Source of the DNA: Bacteroidota bacterium
Lineage (GTDB): Bacteria > Bacteroidota > Bacteroidia > Chitinophagales > Saprospiraceae
Direction: 5' to 3'
Assembly: GCA_024743405.1 (NCBI GenBank)
Contig: JANSWP010000012.1
Span: 1 to 64,000, forward strand
Length of the DNA: 64,000 nt
Shown: positions 48,700 to 59,972 of the stretch, in pieces
Layout of the letters: each line of letters opens with the position of its first letter
How positions within the stretch are numbered: position 1 is the stretch's first letter
Position numbers and translations under genes: made by a program
The notes under the pieces: model-generated
The model's input: only the letters and a program-made list of their open reading frames with translations
What the model was told of the DNA's origin: nothing
Databases searched by the model: none

Positions 48700-51600
48700 C
48701 TACTTGTAATTCAAAACGGAAGCCAGCCATCGTTCCATCTCTTCTAAACTCATTTTTTTCCGTTTTGCGTAATCTTCAATTTGGTCTTTACTCAAACCTT
48801 TTACCGTAAAATATTTTGACTTAGGGTTTGAAAAATACCAGCCACTTACTGACGCGGCAGGATACATGGCAAAACTTTCTGTTAATGATATACCCGTTTG
48901 ATTTTCAACATCTAACAATTCCCAAAGTGTTTCTTTTTCGGTATGCTCTGGGCAAGCAGGATAACCTGGTGCTGGTCTAATACCTTTATATTTTTCAGAA
49001 ACTAAGTCTTCATTACTCAATGTCTCGTCCTCAGCATAGCCCCAAAATTCTTTTCGAACTCTTTCGTGCATTCTTTCCGCAAATGCTTCAGCTAATCGGT
49101 CAGCCAAAGCTTTTAGCATGATGGCATTGTAATCATCATGGTCTTCTTCAAATTTTTTGATATGAGGTTCAATTCCAATTCCTGCCGTTACCGCAAAACT
49201 TCCGATATAATCTGAAACTTTACTTTCTTTTGGTGCAATGAAATCTGAGAGGCAAGCATTCGGTAATGAGTTTGCCTTTTTAGACTGTTGGCGCAAATGA
49301 TAAAGATTTGTCAAAACTTCTTTTCTGTCCTCATTTTTATAGACTTCAATATCATCGTGATTGATAGAGTTAGCGGGAAAGAAGCCAATAACAGCTTTTG
49401 CAGTTAACCATTTTTCATCAATGATTCTTCTCAAAAGACTTCGCGCATCGTTGTACAATTTTTGCGCTTCAACACCATATTTTTTGTCTTTCAAAATGGA
49501 AGGAAACCTTCCTTTCATTTGCCAAGTCCAGAAAAATGGCGACCAATCAATGTATTCTGATAGTTCTTCGATCGAATAATTGTCAAAAGTTTTTGTGCCT
49601 AAAAAGGAGGGTTTTTTCGGTGTATAATTTTCCCAATCAAATTTTAATTTATTCGTTCGCGCCTGTTCAATAGTCAAATATTCTTTGGATGATTGGCGAT
49701 TGGCTCTATTTTCTCGAATTTTTGCGTAGTCATTTTTGATATCCAAAATAAAATTGCTTCGTGCATCTTTGTCATCGCTTAATAAAGTCGAAACGACAGG
49801 TACACTTCGAGAAGCATCCAAAACATAGGCAATCGGTCCACTATATTGAGGTTCAATTTTGACTGCTGTATGAGTCTTCGAAGTTGTTGCACCACCAATT
49901 AATAATGGAATTTTGAAATTAAGCCTTTCCATTTCTTTGGCTACATGAACCATCTCATCAAGAGACGGTGTAATTAATCCGCTCAATCCTATAATATCGA
50001 CTTTGTGGTCGATTGCCGCTTTCAAAATTTTATTGGCAGGAACCATAACGCCTAGGTCAACTACATCATAATTATTACAACCTAGCACCACACCGACAAT
50101 ATTTTTTCCGATATCATGAACATCCCCTTTTACAGTTGCCATTAAAATCTTTCCTTTTGCTGAAGTATCCCCTTCCGCTGTTTTTTGTGCCTCTATAAAA
50201 GGCAACAAATGTGCAACTGCACGCTTCATAACTCGTGCACTTTTGACTACTTGCGGTAAAAACATTTTTCCGCTTCCGAATAAATCACCGACTACATTCA
50301 TGCCATCCATCAAAGGACCTTCAATGACATTTATCGGATTTGGATATTTCAGTCGAGCTTCTTCGGTGTCTTCAACCACAAATTCCGTAATACCTCGAAC
50401 GAGCGCATGTTCTAACCTTTTTTCGACCGAATTTTCACGCCAAGAAAGGTCTTTTACAATTTCTTTTCCGCCACTACCTCTTAATGTTTCCGCAATTTCT
50501 GTCAATCGATCGGTTGCGTCATCTCTACGATTAAATAAAACATCTTCCACTCGTTCCAATAAGTCTTTTGGAATATCTGCATAAACTTCAATCATGCCCG
50601 CATTCACAATTCCCATATCCATTCCTGCCTGAATTGCGTGGTATAAAAATGCGGAATGCATGGCTTCTCTCACGACATTATTTCCTCGAAAACTAAAGGA
50701 GAGATTACTCACTCCGCCGCTAATTTTAGCGCCTGGGCATAGCTTTTTTATTTGGCGAGTCGCCTCAATATAATTTATAGCGTATTCATTATGTTCTTCA
50801 ATTCCAGTTGCGACTGCGAAAACATTTGGGTCAAAAATGATTTCATGGCCTGGGAATCCAACTTGCTCGGTCAATATTTTATATGCCCTCGCGCAAATCT
50901 CCACTTTTCGTTCAATCGTATCCGCTTGCCCGGTTTCGTCAAATGCCATGACCAAAGGAATTGCGCCATATCGACGAACTAACTTTGCCTGATGAATAAA
51001 AATTTCTTCCCCTTCTTTCATCGAAATTGAATTCACAATACATCGACCTTGAACAACTTTCAAACCTTCTTCAATAACTTCCCATTTTGAAGAATCAATC
51101 ATAATCGGCAACTTTGCAATGTCAGGTTCTGACATTACCAGATTTAAGAATTTTTTCATTTCGACTGCACTATCTAAAAGCCCTTCATCCATATTTATAT
51201 CAATCACTTGTGCGCCGCCATCAACTTGATGTTGAGCAACCGAAAGTGCTTCGTCGTATGCCTCTGTTTTGATTAACCGAGCGAATTTTTTACTTCCTGT
51301 CACATTCGTTCTTTCGCCTACATTTATAAAGTTCGTTTCTGGGCGAATGGTCAAAGGTTCCATGCCCGCGATTTGAGTATATTTTGGCAATTCTGGAATT
51401 TCTCTTGGTTTAATGCCAACAACTGCCTCCGACATTGCTCGAATATGGTCAGGAGTTGTGCCACAACAACCACCAATAATATTTACAAAACCACTGCTCG
51501 CAAATTCACGAATGTAGTTTTTCATTTCCTCTGGGTTTTGGTCGTATTCGCCCATTTCATTTGGCAATCCTGCATTCGGATATGCATGAACTCGCGTATC

Positions 51601-52401
51601 TGCAATTTTTGATAAAGATTCCAAATGAGGGCGCATTTCTTCCGCCCCAAGTGCACAATTTAGACCTACGCAAAAAGGTTGAGCATGTTTAATGGATATC
51701 CAAAAGGCCTCAACTGTTTGTCCCGAAAGTGTTCTTCCAGAAGCATCTGTGATAGTTCCAGAAATCATTACTGGGATTCTAATATTTCGCTCGTCAAAAA
51801 GCTTTTCAATTGCGAAAATGCAAGCCTTCGCATTCAGCGTATCAAAAATTGTTTCAACCAATAAAATATCTGCACCACCATCTACTAATCCTCGAACTTG
51901 ATCATAATAAGCTCCCATCACTTCCTCAAAGTTCGTAGCTCGATATCCAGGATCATTCACATCTGGAGATAAAGAAAGAGTCCTATTCATTGGACCAATG
52001 GACCCTGCCACAAATCGCGGTTTCATAGAAAACTGCTGTTTCCCAACTGCTGAGTGCCAATTGTCAATTGCTCGTTTCGCTATTTTTGCTGCCTCCAGAT
52101 TCATTTCATAAGACCATTCCCCCATATCATAATCTGCCTGAGAAACTGCTTGGGCGTTGAATGTATTTGTCTCAATGATATCAGCACCTGCTTCTAGATA
52201 GGTCGTATGTATTTTTTCTATTACATCTGGGCGAGTAATATTTAAAAGGTCATGATTTCCTTTCAAATCTCTATGGAAGTCCTTGAATCTGTCTCCACGA
52301 TAATCAGCTTCCGTTAATCCGAAACCTTGGATTAAAGACCCCATTGCGCCGTCGAGGACTAAAATTCGACTTTTGATGATTTCTGTAAGGCTACTACTCA
52401 T
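48700..52401 (-). CDS. metH: Cobalamin-dependent methionine synthase
   Basis: The full-length enzyme of 1233 aa makes methionine from homocysteine and methyltetrahydrofolate. Its domains in order are the homocysteine domain with zinc Cys in G-L-N-C-A-L-G-A and G-G-C-C-G-T-T-P, the folate barrel ([12 protein letters not shown]), the cap, the B12 domain with D-V-H-D-I-G-K-N and its lower-ligand His, and the AdoMet reactivation domain (R-P-A-P-G-Y-P-A-C). All are intact. The 416-bp upstream region has no recognisable cobalamin riboswitch. Confidence 0.97.
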   Translation of the reverse strand: MSSSLTEIIKSRILVLDGAMGSLIQGFGLTEADYRGDRFKDFHRDLKGNHDLLNITRPDVIEKIHTTYLEAGADIIETNTFNAQAVSQADYDMGEWSYEMNLEAAKIAKRAIDNWHSAVGKQQFSMKPRFVAGSIGPMNRTLSLSPDVNDPGYRATNFEEVMGAYYDQVRGLVDGGADILLVETIFDTLNAKACIFAIEKLFDERNIRIPVMISGTITDASGRTLSGQTVEAFWISIKHAQPFCVGLNCALGAEEMRPHLESLSKIADTRVHAYPNAGLPNEMGEYDQNPEEMKNYIREFASSGFVNIIGGCCGTTPDHIRAMSEAVVGIKPREIPELPKYTQIAGMEPLTIRPETNFINVGERTNVTGSKKFARLIKTEAYDEALSVAQHQVDGGAQVIDINMDEGLLDSAVEMKKFLNLVMSEPDIAKLPIMIDSSKWEVIEEGLKVVQGRCIVNSISMKEGEEIFIHQAKLVRRYGAIPLVMAFDETGQADTIERKVEICARAYKILTEQVGFPGHEIIFDPNVFAVATGIEEHNEYAINYIEATRQIKKLCPGAKISGGVSNLSFSFRGNNVVREAMHSAFLYHAIQAGMDMGIVNAGMIEVYADIPKDLLERVEDVLFNRRDDATDRLTEIAETLRGSGGKEIVKDLSWRENSVEKRLEHALVRGITEFVVEDTEEARLKYPNPINVIEGPLMDGMNVVGDLFGSGKMFLPQVVKSARVMKRAVAHLLPFIEAQKTAEGDTSAKGKILMATVKGDVHDIGKNIVGVVLGCNNYDVVDLGVMVPANKILKAAIDHKVDIIGLSGLITPSLDEMVHVAKEMERLNFKIPLLIGGATTSKTHTAVKIEPQYSGPIAYVLDASRSVPVVSTLLSDDKDARSNFILDIKNDYAKIRENRANRQSSKEYLTIEQARTNKLKFDWENYTPKKPSFLGTKTFDNYSIEELSEYIDWSPFFWTWQMKGRFPSILKDKKYGVEAQKLYNDARSLLRRIIDEKWLTAKAVIGFFPANSINHDDIEVYKNEDRKEVLTNLYHLRQQSKKANSLPNACLSDFIAPKESKVSDYIGSFAVTAGIGIEPHIKKFEEDHDDYNAIMLKALADRLAEAFAERMHERVRKEFWGYAEDETLSNEDLVSEKYKGIRPAPGYPACPEHTEKETLWELLDVENQTGISLTESFAMYPAASVSGWYFSNPKSKYFTVKGLSKDQIEDYAKRKKMSLEEMERWLASVLNYK

Positions 52402-52817
52402 TGGTATTAAGATTTCGTATTATACTAAAAGGTTGGTTAAGGTTGACAAAAAATAATTTTGCCAAAATAATTTGGTAGAACAAAGCGAATAAAGGAAAGT
52501 TTGATTTAAAAGCGAAGGTATTAATTTTCTCAAAAAAGTGGGATGAAGATTTTGAATATTTACAATGAACAAGTTGGATGTCAATTAAAAAATGGTCATG
52601 ATTAATGGTTCTTGTATGAATCAAAATAAGACATTAGACTAAAATTATATTTAAATAAATTAAAACTCTCTTTGTAACTTTATCGTTCCTTATGGTTACT
52701 TTAAAGCATATTTTGATTGTTAATAAAGTGATAATCAATTTCGTTTAAGTAACATTTTATGAAATTAGATTCGTTCTTCCCACGTAATTTTCTGTTTTTC
52801 CATAAAAAGCGAACTCC
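52402..52817. other. Divergent intergenic region, no recognised feature
   Basis: This AT-rich gap of 416 bp must hold the promoters of metH (minus) and the GH73-LysM gene (plus). I looked for a cobalamin or SAM riboswitch and found no matching conserved core or stable multi-stem fold. No coding frame stands out. Confidence 0.5.
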
Positions 52818-54212
52818 ATGTTCAGACATGTTTTATATGTTTTTATTTGCTTAAACTTTGTAAGCATCACCTATTCTCAGAATGGAAGTAGCGATCGATA
52901 TGATTATATTAACCGATATAAGGATATTGCTATTCGAGAGATGGAGCGGACAGGAGTGCCAGCAAGTATCAAGCTAGGACAGGGTATTTTAGAATCTAAC
53001 GCTGGTAAAAGTTATTTGGCGACCAAGGGGAATAATCATTTTGGAATAAAGTGTGGAAGCAAATGGAAAGGCAAAAAAGTTTATAGAAAGGATGATGATT
53101 ATAAAAATGGCAAATTGGTGAAATCTTGTTTCAGGTCATTTAAATCTGCGGAAGATTGTTATGTAGCGCATTCTAATTTTTTACGAGACCCAAAGAAAAA
53201 AAATCGCTATAGTTCCTTATTTGATTTGAACCCATATGATTATAAGGCTTGGGCAAAGGGATTGAAAAAAGCGGGTTATGCAACAAGTAAAACTTATGCA
53301 CAAAAATTAATTAAGATTATTGAATCTTATGATTTGGATCAATTTGACCGAATGTCATCAAGCGATCTATTAGCTGGGAATTCTAAAAAGAGGAAAAAGA
53401 AAAAATGGGCTCGATCGGAATTGAAAATTGAAGGATTAGATCTTCAGACTAATAATGATGCTAATATGGTTTTGGCTCGAGCAGGTCAAACACCAAGAGA
53501 AATTGCCGAAAAAGCCGATTTGAAATTAAAATGTCTTTTTCAGTATAATGAAAAATTGTCAGATCCTGATGATACCTTGAATGCCAAAACTCGTGTTTAC
53601 ATTCAACCTAAAAGAAACGGTTTTCGAGGTTCTAAAAAATGGCACTATGTAAAATCCGGCGAGACCATGTATGACATCTCTCAAATATATGGAGTTAAGT
53701 TAGCGAAACTTTACAAGCGTAATCGACTCCCCACTAATACAGAAGCTGCTCTTGGAGAGAGAATTAAATTACGAGGGCTTAAAATTAGAGAAAGTGCAGT
53801 GCCCAAAACACGAGATGTTGAAGATGATCCAGAAATTCCTGTTTTAATTGATGGAAAAAAAGTCGAAACAGATGATGTAGAAGAAGATCCATTCATGGAT
53901 GAATCTGAACTCCTCACACCAGATGATCCAACTGATATTGATCCGCCAAAAAAGGAAATAGAAGAGGGAGAAGAAGAAATCGAATTAGAGTTGGAGGAGG
54001 AACCTGATGTTCCTATAGTAGAACCCGAGAAAGAAGAGACTATTAGTGTTCCTGACAAGCCTTTCGAAAGTGAGGCTTACCACATTGTAGAACCTGGAGA
54101 TACCTTATATAATATCTCTAAAAGATACGATACGACGGTTGCAAATATTCAAGATTTGAATAGTTTGACGTCTAATGTGATTTTTCGGGGTCAAAAATTA
54201 AGAGTGAAATGA
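52818..54212 (+). CDS. GH73 glucosaminidase with two LysM domains
   Basis: The 464-aa secreted peptidoglycan hydrolase has a signal peptide ending near S-I-T-Y-S-Q. A GH73 catalytic domain follows (about residues 35-175), with Glu in Q-G-I-L-E-S-N-A-G-K-S as probable catalytic acid and N-N-H-F-G-I-K-C. The first LysM lies at about 275-320 (Y-V-K-S-G-E-T-M-Y-D-I-S), a very acidic linker at about 330-410, and the second LysM at the end (I-V-E-P-G-D-T-L-Y-N-I-S). It cleaves the glycan strand during cell-wall growth. RodA is encoded two genes downstream. Confidence 0.93.
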   Translation: MFRHVLYVFICLNFVSITYSQNGSSDRYDYINRYKDIAIREMERTGVPASIKLGQGILESNAGKSYLATKGNNHFGIKCGSKWKGKKVYRKDDDYKNGKLVKSCFRSFKSAEDCYVAHSNFLRDPKKKNRYSSLFDLNPYDYKAWAKGLKKAGYATSKTYAQKLIKIIESYDLDQFDRMSSSDLLAGNSKKRKKKKWARSELKIEGLDLQTNNDANMVLARAGQTPREIAEKADLKLKCLFQYNEKLSDPDDTLNAKTRVYIQPKRNGFRGSKKWHYVKSGETMYDISQIYGVKLAKLYKRNRLPTNTEAALGERIKLRGLKIRESAVPKTRDVEDDPEIPVLIDGKKVETDDVEEDPFMDESELLTPDDPTDIDPPKKEIEEGEEEIELELEEEPDVPIVEPEKEETISVPDKPFESEAYHIVEPGDTLYNISKRYDTTVANIQDLNSLTSNVIFRGQKLRVK

Positions 54213-54269
54213 TAACTTTGCGGAAGCGATGAATGGTTGTCGCCTCTGTTAATTATCAATTTACTAAAA

Positions 54270-54989
54270 ATGAGACTACTTTCTTTTCTATTTTTTCTTG
54301 CCTTTTTTACTTTCAATTCAAATGCACAAAGTAAAGCCTATAGCTTTAAAGGTGGCTTGGCACTTGGGGTTCAAACGTGGAATAATTTCGATCGTGATCC
54401 TTTGTTTAAATATCATGGAATGGTGGCTGTCGAAAATGCGGATGAAACGGAACGGTTTTCAGTTTTTGCTCAAGCAGGCTATCATGTTCGTGGTAGTGCA
54501 CTTCGCTCTAATAATTTAATAGATCGTTTTTCGGGAGATGTTTTCAGAGCGCCGACTCAGGAATTTCGATTCAATAATATTGTTTTAGCTCTCGCAGGGA
54601 AAAAACGTCAGGATATGAATGGGAATGCACATTTGTATTACTATTTTGGACTTAGAGGTGAATATACTTTAAAGACCAATTTGGATGATTATAACGAAAC
54701 GAATCAGCGGGTTGGAGGGTTTTTCCCAGAAGATCAATTCGTAAGGAAATTTAATTATGGGGCAATTGTAGGAGGAGGATTTGAGTTTCCTTTTACAGAC
54801 TTGATTCAAGGAGTTTTAGAGTTTTCTGTAAATCCAGATTTTTCCCTTCAATATAGACAGCCTTCTGTTACTGTTTGGGATCCTTATACTGGTAATAACC
54901 GCCAATTAGGTGAGCGAACTATCCGGAATATTTCTTTTGAGATTACATTAGGATTACGATTTATGCACATCATTGAATATATAGATTAA
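54270..54989 (+). CDS. Outer membrane beta-barrel protein
   Basis: The 239-aa protein has a signal peptide ending S-N-A-Q and short alternating beta-strands, many ending in aromatic residues (for example Y-Y-Y-F-G-L-R-G-E-Y), typical of small 8- to 10-strand barrels in Bacteroidota. The ATG at 54270 heads the signal peptide; the upstream in-frame TTG at 54237 is less likely. Its stop overlaps the rodA ATG by one base, so the two are translated together. Confidence 0.85.
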   Translation: MRLLSFLFFLAFFTFNSNAQSKAYSFKGGLALGVQTWNNFDRDPLFKYHGMVAVENADETERFSVFAQAGYHVRGSALRSNNLIDRFSGDVFRAPTQEFRFNNIVLALAGKKRQDMNGNAHLYYYFGLRGEYTLKTNLDDYNETNQRVGGFFPEDQFVRKFNYGAIVGGGFEFPFTDLIQGVLEFSVNPDFSLQYRQPSVTVWDPYTGNNRQLGERTIRNISFEITLGLRFMHIIEYID

Positions 54990-56386
54990 TGGCGAGACGG
55001 GATATTGGAAAATCAATAGATTGGATGACCTTTTCGATTTATTTGGGGCTCATCGCCGTTGGGTGGATGATGATTTTTACTGTGGGCTATGGTAAAGGAT
55101 ATCCAACTTCTTTTAGCGGTTTTATGGGGACAACTGTGGGGAAACAAACTATATGGATCGTTGTCTCTCTGGTCATTTTTCAATTAATTCAATTTATTGA
55201 ATGGAAAGTTTGGCGAACGTTTGCTAGCTTGATTTATTTAATTTCAATGCTTGGGTTGATACTCGTAATCCCTTTCGGAGCGACGATAAAAGGAGCTACT
55301 TCATGGTATCAATTTGGCGGTTTTTCGATTCAACCATCTGAATTTGCAAAGTTTGGAACTTGTATTGCGGTTGCCGGGTATTTAAGCACTTATGGCGTTA
55401 CGATGCGTGACCTTAAGTCGCAAATTGCTTCTATAGGCATTTTTGCTGTTCCTATGGGGCTAATCTTATTGCAACCTGATGCAGGATCAGCATTGGTGTT
55501 TTTTGGGTTTTTCATACTATTATTTCGAGCAGGCTTTCCAGTTAATTTTTTTATAGTTTCGCTTATTGGTGCTACACTTTTGACTCTCGGATTGGTGAAC
55601 CCTCCTGAACAAATTATGCTTTGGTTATTTATTCTAGCCTTATTGATATTAGTATTAAATCTTAAAAATAAACTTTGGCTGTTGGGAATATTAGCATTGG
55701 CTGGCGGAAGCTATTATTTTATAAAACAAGGATTGACCAATATAGCTATAATGACGAATCTTTCCATTTTTATTTTATTTGGAGGATATCAATGGTATCA
55801 AAAACAACAAAGAACAGTCAGCCTTCTTTTGTTTGGACTTATTGCATCAGGTATTCTCGTTTTTGCTTCTAATTTTGCTTTTAACCAATTAGATGGACAT
55901 CAACAAGAGCGGATTAAGGTTTGGCTTAAACCAGAAGAGTGTGACCCACAGGGTGCAGCTTATAACTTAGTACAATCAAAAATGGCAATTGGGTCAGGGG
56001 GGTGGACAGGAAAAGGATTTACGAAGGGAAATTTGACTCAAGGAAATTTTGTTCCAGAGCAAGTGACAGATTTTATCTTTAGTACAGCTGGCGAAGAACA
56101 AGGTTTTGTAGGTAGTTTTGCCATCATTGCTTTGTTTTGGCTGCTTTTAATGAGGATTATTTTCATTGCAGAAAGACAGCGCAATGAATTTTCAAAATAT
56201 TACGCTTACGGCGTTGCAGGCATCCTGTTTATTCATGTGTTGATTAATATCGGAATGACTATGGGACTAATGCCGATTATTGGAATTCCTTTACCTTTTA
56301 TTAGTAAAGGGGGGTCTTCACTTCTAGGTTTTACGCTATTGTTGTCAGTGCTATTAAAATTGGATAGTCAGCGATATTCATCTTAA
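54989..56386 (+). CDS. rodA: Rod-shape-determining SEDS peptidoglycan polymerase RodA
   Basis: The SEDS family protein (465 aa) polymerises peptidoglycan glycan strands for side-wall growth. The markers are F-G-G-F-S-I-Q-P-S-E-F-A-K, L-Q-P-D-A-G-S-A-L-V, G-S-G-G-W-T-G-K-G-F, P-E-Q-V-T-D-F-I-F and G-M-T-M-G-L-M-P-I-I-G-I-P-L-P-F. It is longer than the E. coli protein owing to an extra hydrophobic stretch around residues 205-290, which relatives in the phylum share as far as I recall. It lies in a cell-wall cluster with the GH73 hydrolase. Confidence 0.95.
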   Translation: MARRDIGKSIDWMTFSIYLGLIAVGWMMIFTVGYGKGYPTSFSGFMGTTVGKQTIWIVVSLVIFQLIQFIEWKVWRTFASLIYLISMLGLILVIPFGATIKGATSWYQFGGFSIQPSEFAKFGTCIAVAGYLSTYGVTMRDLKSQIASIGIFAVPMGLILLQPDAGSALVFFGFFILLFRAGFPVNFFIVSLIGATLLTLGLVNPPEQIMLWLFILALLILVLNLKNKLWLLGILALAGGSYYFIKQGLTNIAIMTNLSIFILFGGYQWYQKQQRTVSLLLFGLIASGILVFASNFAFNQLDGHQQERIKVWLKPEECDPQGAAYNLVQSKMAIGSGGWTGKGFTKGNLTQGNFVPEQVTDFIFSTAGEEQGFVGSFAIIALFWLLLMRIIFIAERQRNEFSKYYAYGVAGILFIHVLINIGMTMGLMPIIGIPLPFISKGGSSLLGFTLLLSVLLKLDSQRYSS

Positions 56387-56404
56387 TGCATCAAATTTTT
56401 CAAA

Positions 56405-57121
56405 ATGAAAAACCTGCTTACTTTCCTTGTTTTTTCCTCCTTATTTGTCAGTTGCGAGGAAAAAATAATCCCTGCACTTTTACTCGAAAAAAGTATTCAA
56501 TATCATGACCCCCGTGGTGTTTGGGATAATTCAGATTTATTATTGACATTAGAACAGGAACGACCAGATACGAATGTTCGAGACCAAAACTATATTCATA
56601 TCAATAATAAAAACGACAATTTCGAGCTGACTAAATTGATTCCTAATGGTGTAATTTTAAGAGGCATACAAAATGGAAAGTGTATTCAAAAACACAATGG
56701 CGAAGCGCCTTCTCCTGAAATTGTCGAGCAATATCGATTGACTTGTGAGCGATCGGAAATGTTTCGAAATTATTACACTTATCTCTATGGCTTGCCTATG
56801 AAGTTGAAAGATCCAGGGACAATTTTAGGTGATGAAGTTTTAGAAATGTCTTTTCAAGGTAAAGTGTACAATACTATTCGAGTGACATATGAGGAAGCGG
56901 TTGGAACAGATACTTGGTATTTCTTTTTTGATAAAGAAACGAGTGCAATGAGTGGTTATAAATTTTATAAAGATGAATCAAAGAACGATGGTGAATACAT
57001 CATTTTAGAAGGGGAAGAGGTTGTAAATGGAATCAAAATTCCTAAAAAACGAAGATGGTATTACAATAATGATGACACATATTTAGGAACTGATATTTTA
57101 GTCTCAGGAAAATCATTTTGA
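56405..57121 (+). CDS. DUF6503 family lipoprotein
   Basis: The 238-aa lipoprotein has a signal peptide with lipobox L-F-V-S-C. The mature protein is beta-rich and matches DUF6503: A-I-Q-Y-H-D-P-R-G-type start (here S-I-Q-Y-H-D-P-R-G-V-W), a central Y-L-Y-G-L-P-M-K-L-K-D-P-G and the final K-R-R-W-Y-Y. It probably has an LolA/LppX-like half-barrel fold, but the function is unknown. It follows rodA by 18 bp and is 1 bp before the DUF819 gene. Confidence 0.83.
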   Translation: MKNLLTFLVFSSLFVSCEEKIIPALLLEKSIQYHDPRGVWDNSDLLLTLEQERPDTNVRDQNYIHINNKNDNFELTKLIPNGVILRGIQNGKCIQKHNGEAPSPEIVEQYRLTCERSEMFRNYYTYLYGLPMKLKDPGTILGDEVLEMSFQGKVYNTIRVTYEEAVGTDTWYFFFDKETSAMSGYKFYKDESKNDGEYIILEGEEVVNGIKIPKKRRWYYNNDDTYLGTDILVSGKSF

Positions 57122-57122
57122 T

Positions 57123-58298
57123 ATGCAAAGTTTTATTTCGCCAGATAACCATTTTGGGGTTTGGGCGGTTTTACTAGGTGTTTGTGCTTTTGGGCTTTAT
57201 GGCGAACGAAAGGGTTGGTTTAGAAGTATGTCAGGAGCCTTGGTTATCATTTTTTCGGCTGCGATTTTTGCAACTATCAACATTCTACCTTCTGCTACCA
57301 ACCCTGAGGTTCCGGTCGGTGCGTACAATTTTGTTTTTGATTATATCATACCTATCTCCATTCCATTATTGATTTTTAATGTCAACATAAAAAAAATAGT
57401 AAGAGAATCAGGGAGGCTTTTAGCAATCTTTTTAATTGGTTCATTGGGTGTCGTTTTGGGCGCAGTCTTGGCATTTTACTTAATCGAAATTGGCGAAGAA
57501 GCTTATAAACTAGCGGGTGTTTTTATTGGAACGTATACGGGAGGTAGTGTTAATTTTATAGCGGTAGGAGAGACCTTAGATTTTTTAGAAAGCCCACTCT
57601 TTTCAGCGACTATTGTCGTCGACAATGTCTTTACAAATTTCTTTGTAATGTTTCTTTTTACGATCCCATTTTTTAAGTTCTTACAAAGATATTATCCAGG
57701 CTATATTGAATTAGCCGATAAGAAGAGTACTCCTACAGAATCTAAAATTATCAAATCGGATGAAAAACAAATCGAGAAGATGGCAATCGTTTTAACTATT
57801 TCAAGTTTGATTTGCGCCATTGGATTTTGGCTTTCCAACGTTTTGACCAATGCTTTAAATATAAGTGTAAATATTGACCTCTTGATAATCACCGGGTTGA
57901 TTGTATTAGTCGCAAATGTTTTCCCTAAATATTTAGAAAAACTTGAGCGTACTGCCTTTAACTTAGGTATGTTATTAATGTATATTTTTCTTGCCGTTAT
58001 TGGCGCCTCTTGTGATCTATTGGAAATGTTAACAGTAGCACCGAGTGTTTTATTTTTTTGTATGATTACCCTTGTTGTTCATTTTATAGTGATAATGATT
58101 GGGGGAAAATTATTGAAGATAAGTTTGAAAGAAATTGCAGTAGCGTCAGCGGCGAATATTGGTGGGCCATCTATTGCAGCACCCATTGCAGGTACCTTAA
58201 ATATGAAAAAAGCGATTACACCAGCTATTTTAATTGGTGTCTTGGGTTATGTAATTGGTACCTTTTTAGGGGCTTCGGTAGGATTTTGGTTAGCCTAA
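57123..58298 (+). CDS. DUF819 family membrane protein
   Basis: The 391-aa protein has about ten to eleven hydrophobic helices. The characteristic sequences are G-T-Y-T-G-G-S-V-N-F-I-A-V-G-E in the middle and A-A-N-I-G-G-P-S-I-A-A-P-I-A-G near the C-terminus, which form the two half-symmetric substrate regions of the YjcL/DUF819 permease-like family. The cargo is unknown. It is the last gene of the block before a bidirectional terminator. Confidence 0.93.
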   Translation: MQSFISPDNHFGVWAVLLGVCAFGLYGERKGWFRSMSGALVIIFSAAIFATINILPSATNPEVPVGAYNFVFDYIIPISIPLLIFNVNIKKIVRESGRLLAIFLIGSLGVVLGAVLAFYLIEIGEEAYKLAGVFIGTYTGGSVNFIAVGETLDFLESPLFSATIVVDNVFTNFFVMFLFTIPFFKFLQRYYPGYIELADKKSTPTESKIIKSDEKQIEKMAIVLTISSLICAIGFWLSNVLTNALNISVNIDLLIITGLIVLVANVFPKYLEKLERTAFNLGMLLMYIFLAVIGASCDLLEMLTVAPSVLFFCMITLVVHFIVIMIGGKLLKISLKEIAVASAANIGGPSIAAPIAGTLNMKKAITPAILIGVLGYVIGTFLGASVGFWLA

Positions 58299-58299
58299 A

Positions 58300-58341
58300 A
58301 AAATAAGCCTTGTAGAAATTAATCGGACAAGGCTTATTTTT
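58300..58341. terminator. Bidirectional rho-independent terminator
   Basis: AAAATAAGCCTTGT pairs with ACAAGGCTTATTTT, with an internal loop of 13 bases, between the convergent DUF819 and peroxidase genes. Confidence 0.85.
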
Positions 58342-58360
58342 ATTATGCTCAATAAGTTAT

Positions 58361-59707
58361 TTATTCACAACCCGATTCAATTCTTGAAAGTAAGTCATTA
58401 TTTGGAAAACAATTTCCAGACAACACTTCCTCAGGAGCGTATCGATCTACATTTCTATCGTACAATCCTTCTGCCAAGAATTTAACCAAATCATCAATTT
58501 CCTCATCGGTCAGATTTAAAGGTCTGAAAAAAGCAGCTATATTTTCTTGAGGAACGTTCGGGTTTTCCGGTATACCAGTATTGAAATATTCAACAACTTC
58601 TTTTAAAGAACGTTTGCTGCTTCCATGGAAATAGAAAGGTGAAGCATGCATGTTGTACAATTGAGGTACTTTAAATTTGAACATATCCTCTGCTTGACCG
58701 GTGAAACCACCACGACCAAAATTTCTTTTATCTGTTTCGTCCGTATTGAACGCACCTTCTCCTTGGTATAAGTCTTTTACCCCTAAAGCATAGAAGTTCT
58801 CTGAATTATTCAACGAAGGACCGTTATGGCAATTATAACATCCTGCTTTGCTGAAAAATAATCTTGCTCCACGTTTTTGTGCGTCGTTCATCGCATATTT
58901 ATCACCTTTCAGCCATTTTTGGAATGGAGCTTCAGTAGTGAAGAGGGTTCTCAAGTAAGCCGAGATTGCAAAGCTGGCGGTAATTTCACTATATCGTTCT
59001 TCTTCAGGGAAATCAGGAAAAGCGGAATCGAATAATGGCGTATAACCATAAGCATCTAAAACCTCTTTTCGCACGACCATTCTATGCAAAATTAAACCTT
59101 CTATATTTTGACTTTCCAAACCAAAGAAACCATAATGATTAACTTCTGTTGCTGGGTCATTATCCCAATACAATTCTGTTCCTTCGTTTGCACCATTTGA
59201 ACCGAATTGACCGCTCCATGAGGTGTTTTCTACAAAAGCTACATTTAATAAGCTTAAAGGTCGAGCACCTTGAACATCTAATTCGTTTTCTTTGTAGTGT
59301 TCGGATTTTCCTCTATTTTCTCCATGGTCACCAATACCAATTCCTCCATCTGCTATACCTTGAACTCGTCCAGGCATAAAACCAGCACTTGGAATATGAC
59401 AAGAAGCACAAGAATAAGTTCCTTTTCCTTCTTCGTGAATAGGAGAGAGAGCTAATCCTGTTTCAAAGAATAGCATTTTACCCAATTCTACCTTTTCCTT
59501 GAAAAGTGGATTTTGTGGATCCTGAGGAATAGAAGAATAGGCATCATTATCGGGCAGAATATATCCATCTAAGCTACCTGTAGGAGATGTTCGATCCAAA
59601 GTAGCTTTTAATGTATCATCCAATGGGTTACTCAATTCATCCGAAGTACAAGCAAATAATAGTAGAATCATGCCGAGTGCGGCAATTACATATCGTTTCA
59701 TTTTCAA
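58361..59707 (-). CDS. Di-haem cytochrome c peroxidase family lipoprotein
   Basis: The 448-aa protein has a lipobox L-L-F-A-C-T in its signal peptide and two c-type haem motifs, C-A-S-C-H (near residue 103) and C-Y-N-C-H (about 290), as in MauG/bacterial cytochrome c peroxidases. These enzymes reduce H2O2 with electrons from small cytochromes, or oxidise protein substrates. It would be anchored on the periplasmic face. It stands alone on the minus strand. A distinct electron donor is not encoded nearby. Confidence 0.92.
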   Translation of the reverse strand: MKMKRYVIAALGMILLLFACTSDELSNPLDDTLKATLDRTSPTGSLDGYILPDNDAYSSIPQDPQNPLFKEKVELGKMLFFETGLALSPIHEEGKGTYSCASCHIPSAGFMPGRVQGIADGGIGIGDHGENRGKSEHYKENELDVQGARPLSLLNVAFVENTSWSGQFGSNGANEGTELYWDNDPATEVNHYGFFGLESQNIEGLILHRMVVRKEVLDAYGYTPLFDSAFPDFPEEERYSEITASFAISAYLRTLFTTEAPFQKWLKGDKYAMNDAQKRGARLFFSKAGCYNCHNGPSLNNSENFYALGVKDLYQGEGAFNTDETDKRNFGRGGFTGQAEDMFKFKVPQLYNMHASPFYFHGSSKRSLKEVVEYFNTGIPENPNVPQENIAAFFRPLNLTDEEIDDLVKFLAEGLYDRNVDRYAPEEVLSGNCFPNNDLLSRIESGCE

Positions 59708-59972
59708 TAACAGTTAGTTTGTCCCAGTGATCTACTTAATCAAATAATATTTAACCACACGAAAGTGAGCGATGAACCCGTTTTAATATATACTTTAAAA
59801 GGCACGGGGGATGATTGGATTGGATCTATTTTTTTTGACATTAATTTGAATGTCAAATGGCGTAATTTTTTTTAAGTCCCCAAAGTTAATAACCATTATC
59901 TGAAATATCAATAACCTTACCAGTTATTTAAGTTATTTAGATAAAAAATAAATATGAAATACCTTTTATGAC

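Noticed and set aside
52402-52817. Cobalamin or SAM riboswitch ahead of metH
   Set aside because: I could not find the conserved B12-box core or a SAM aptamer layout on the minus strand.
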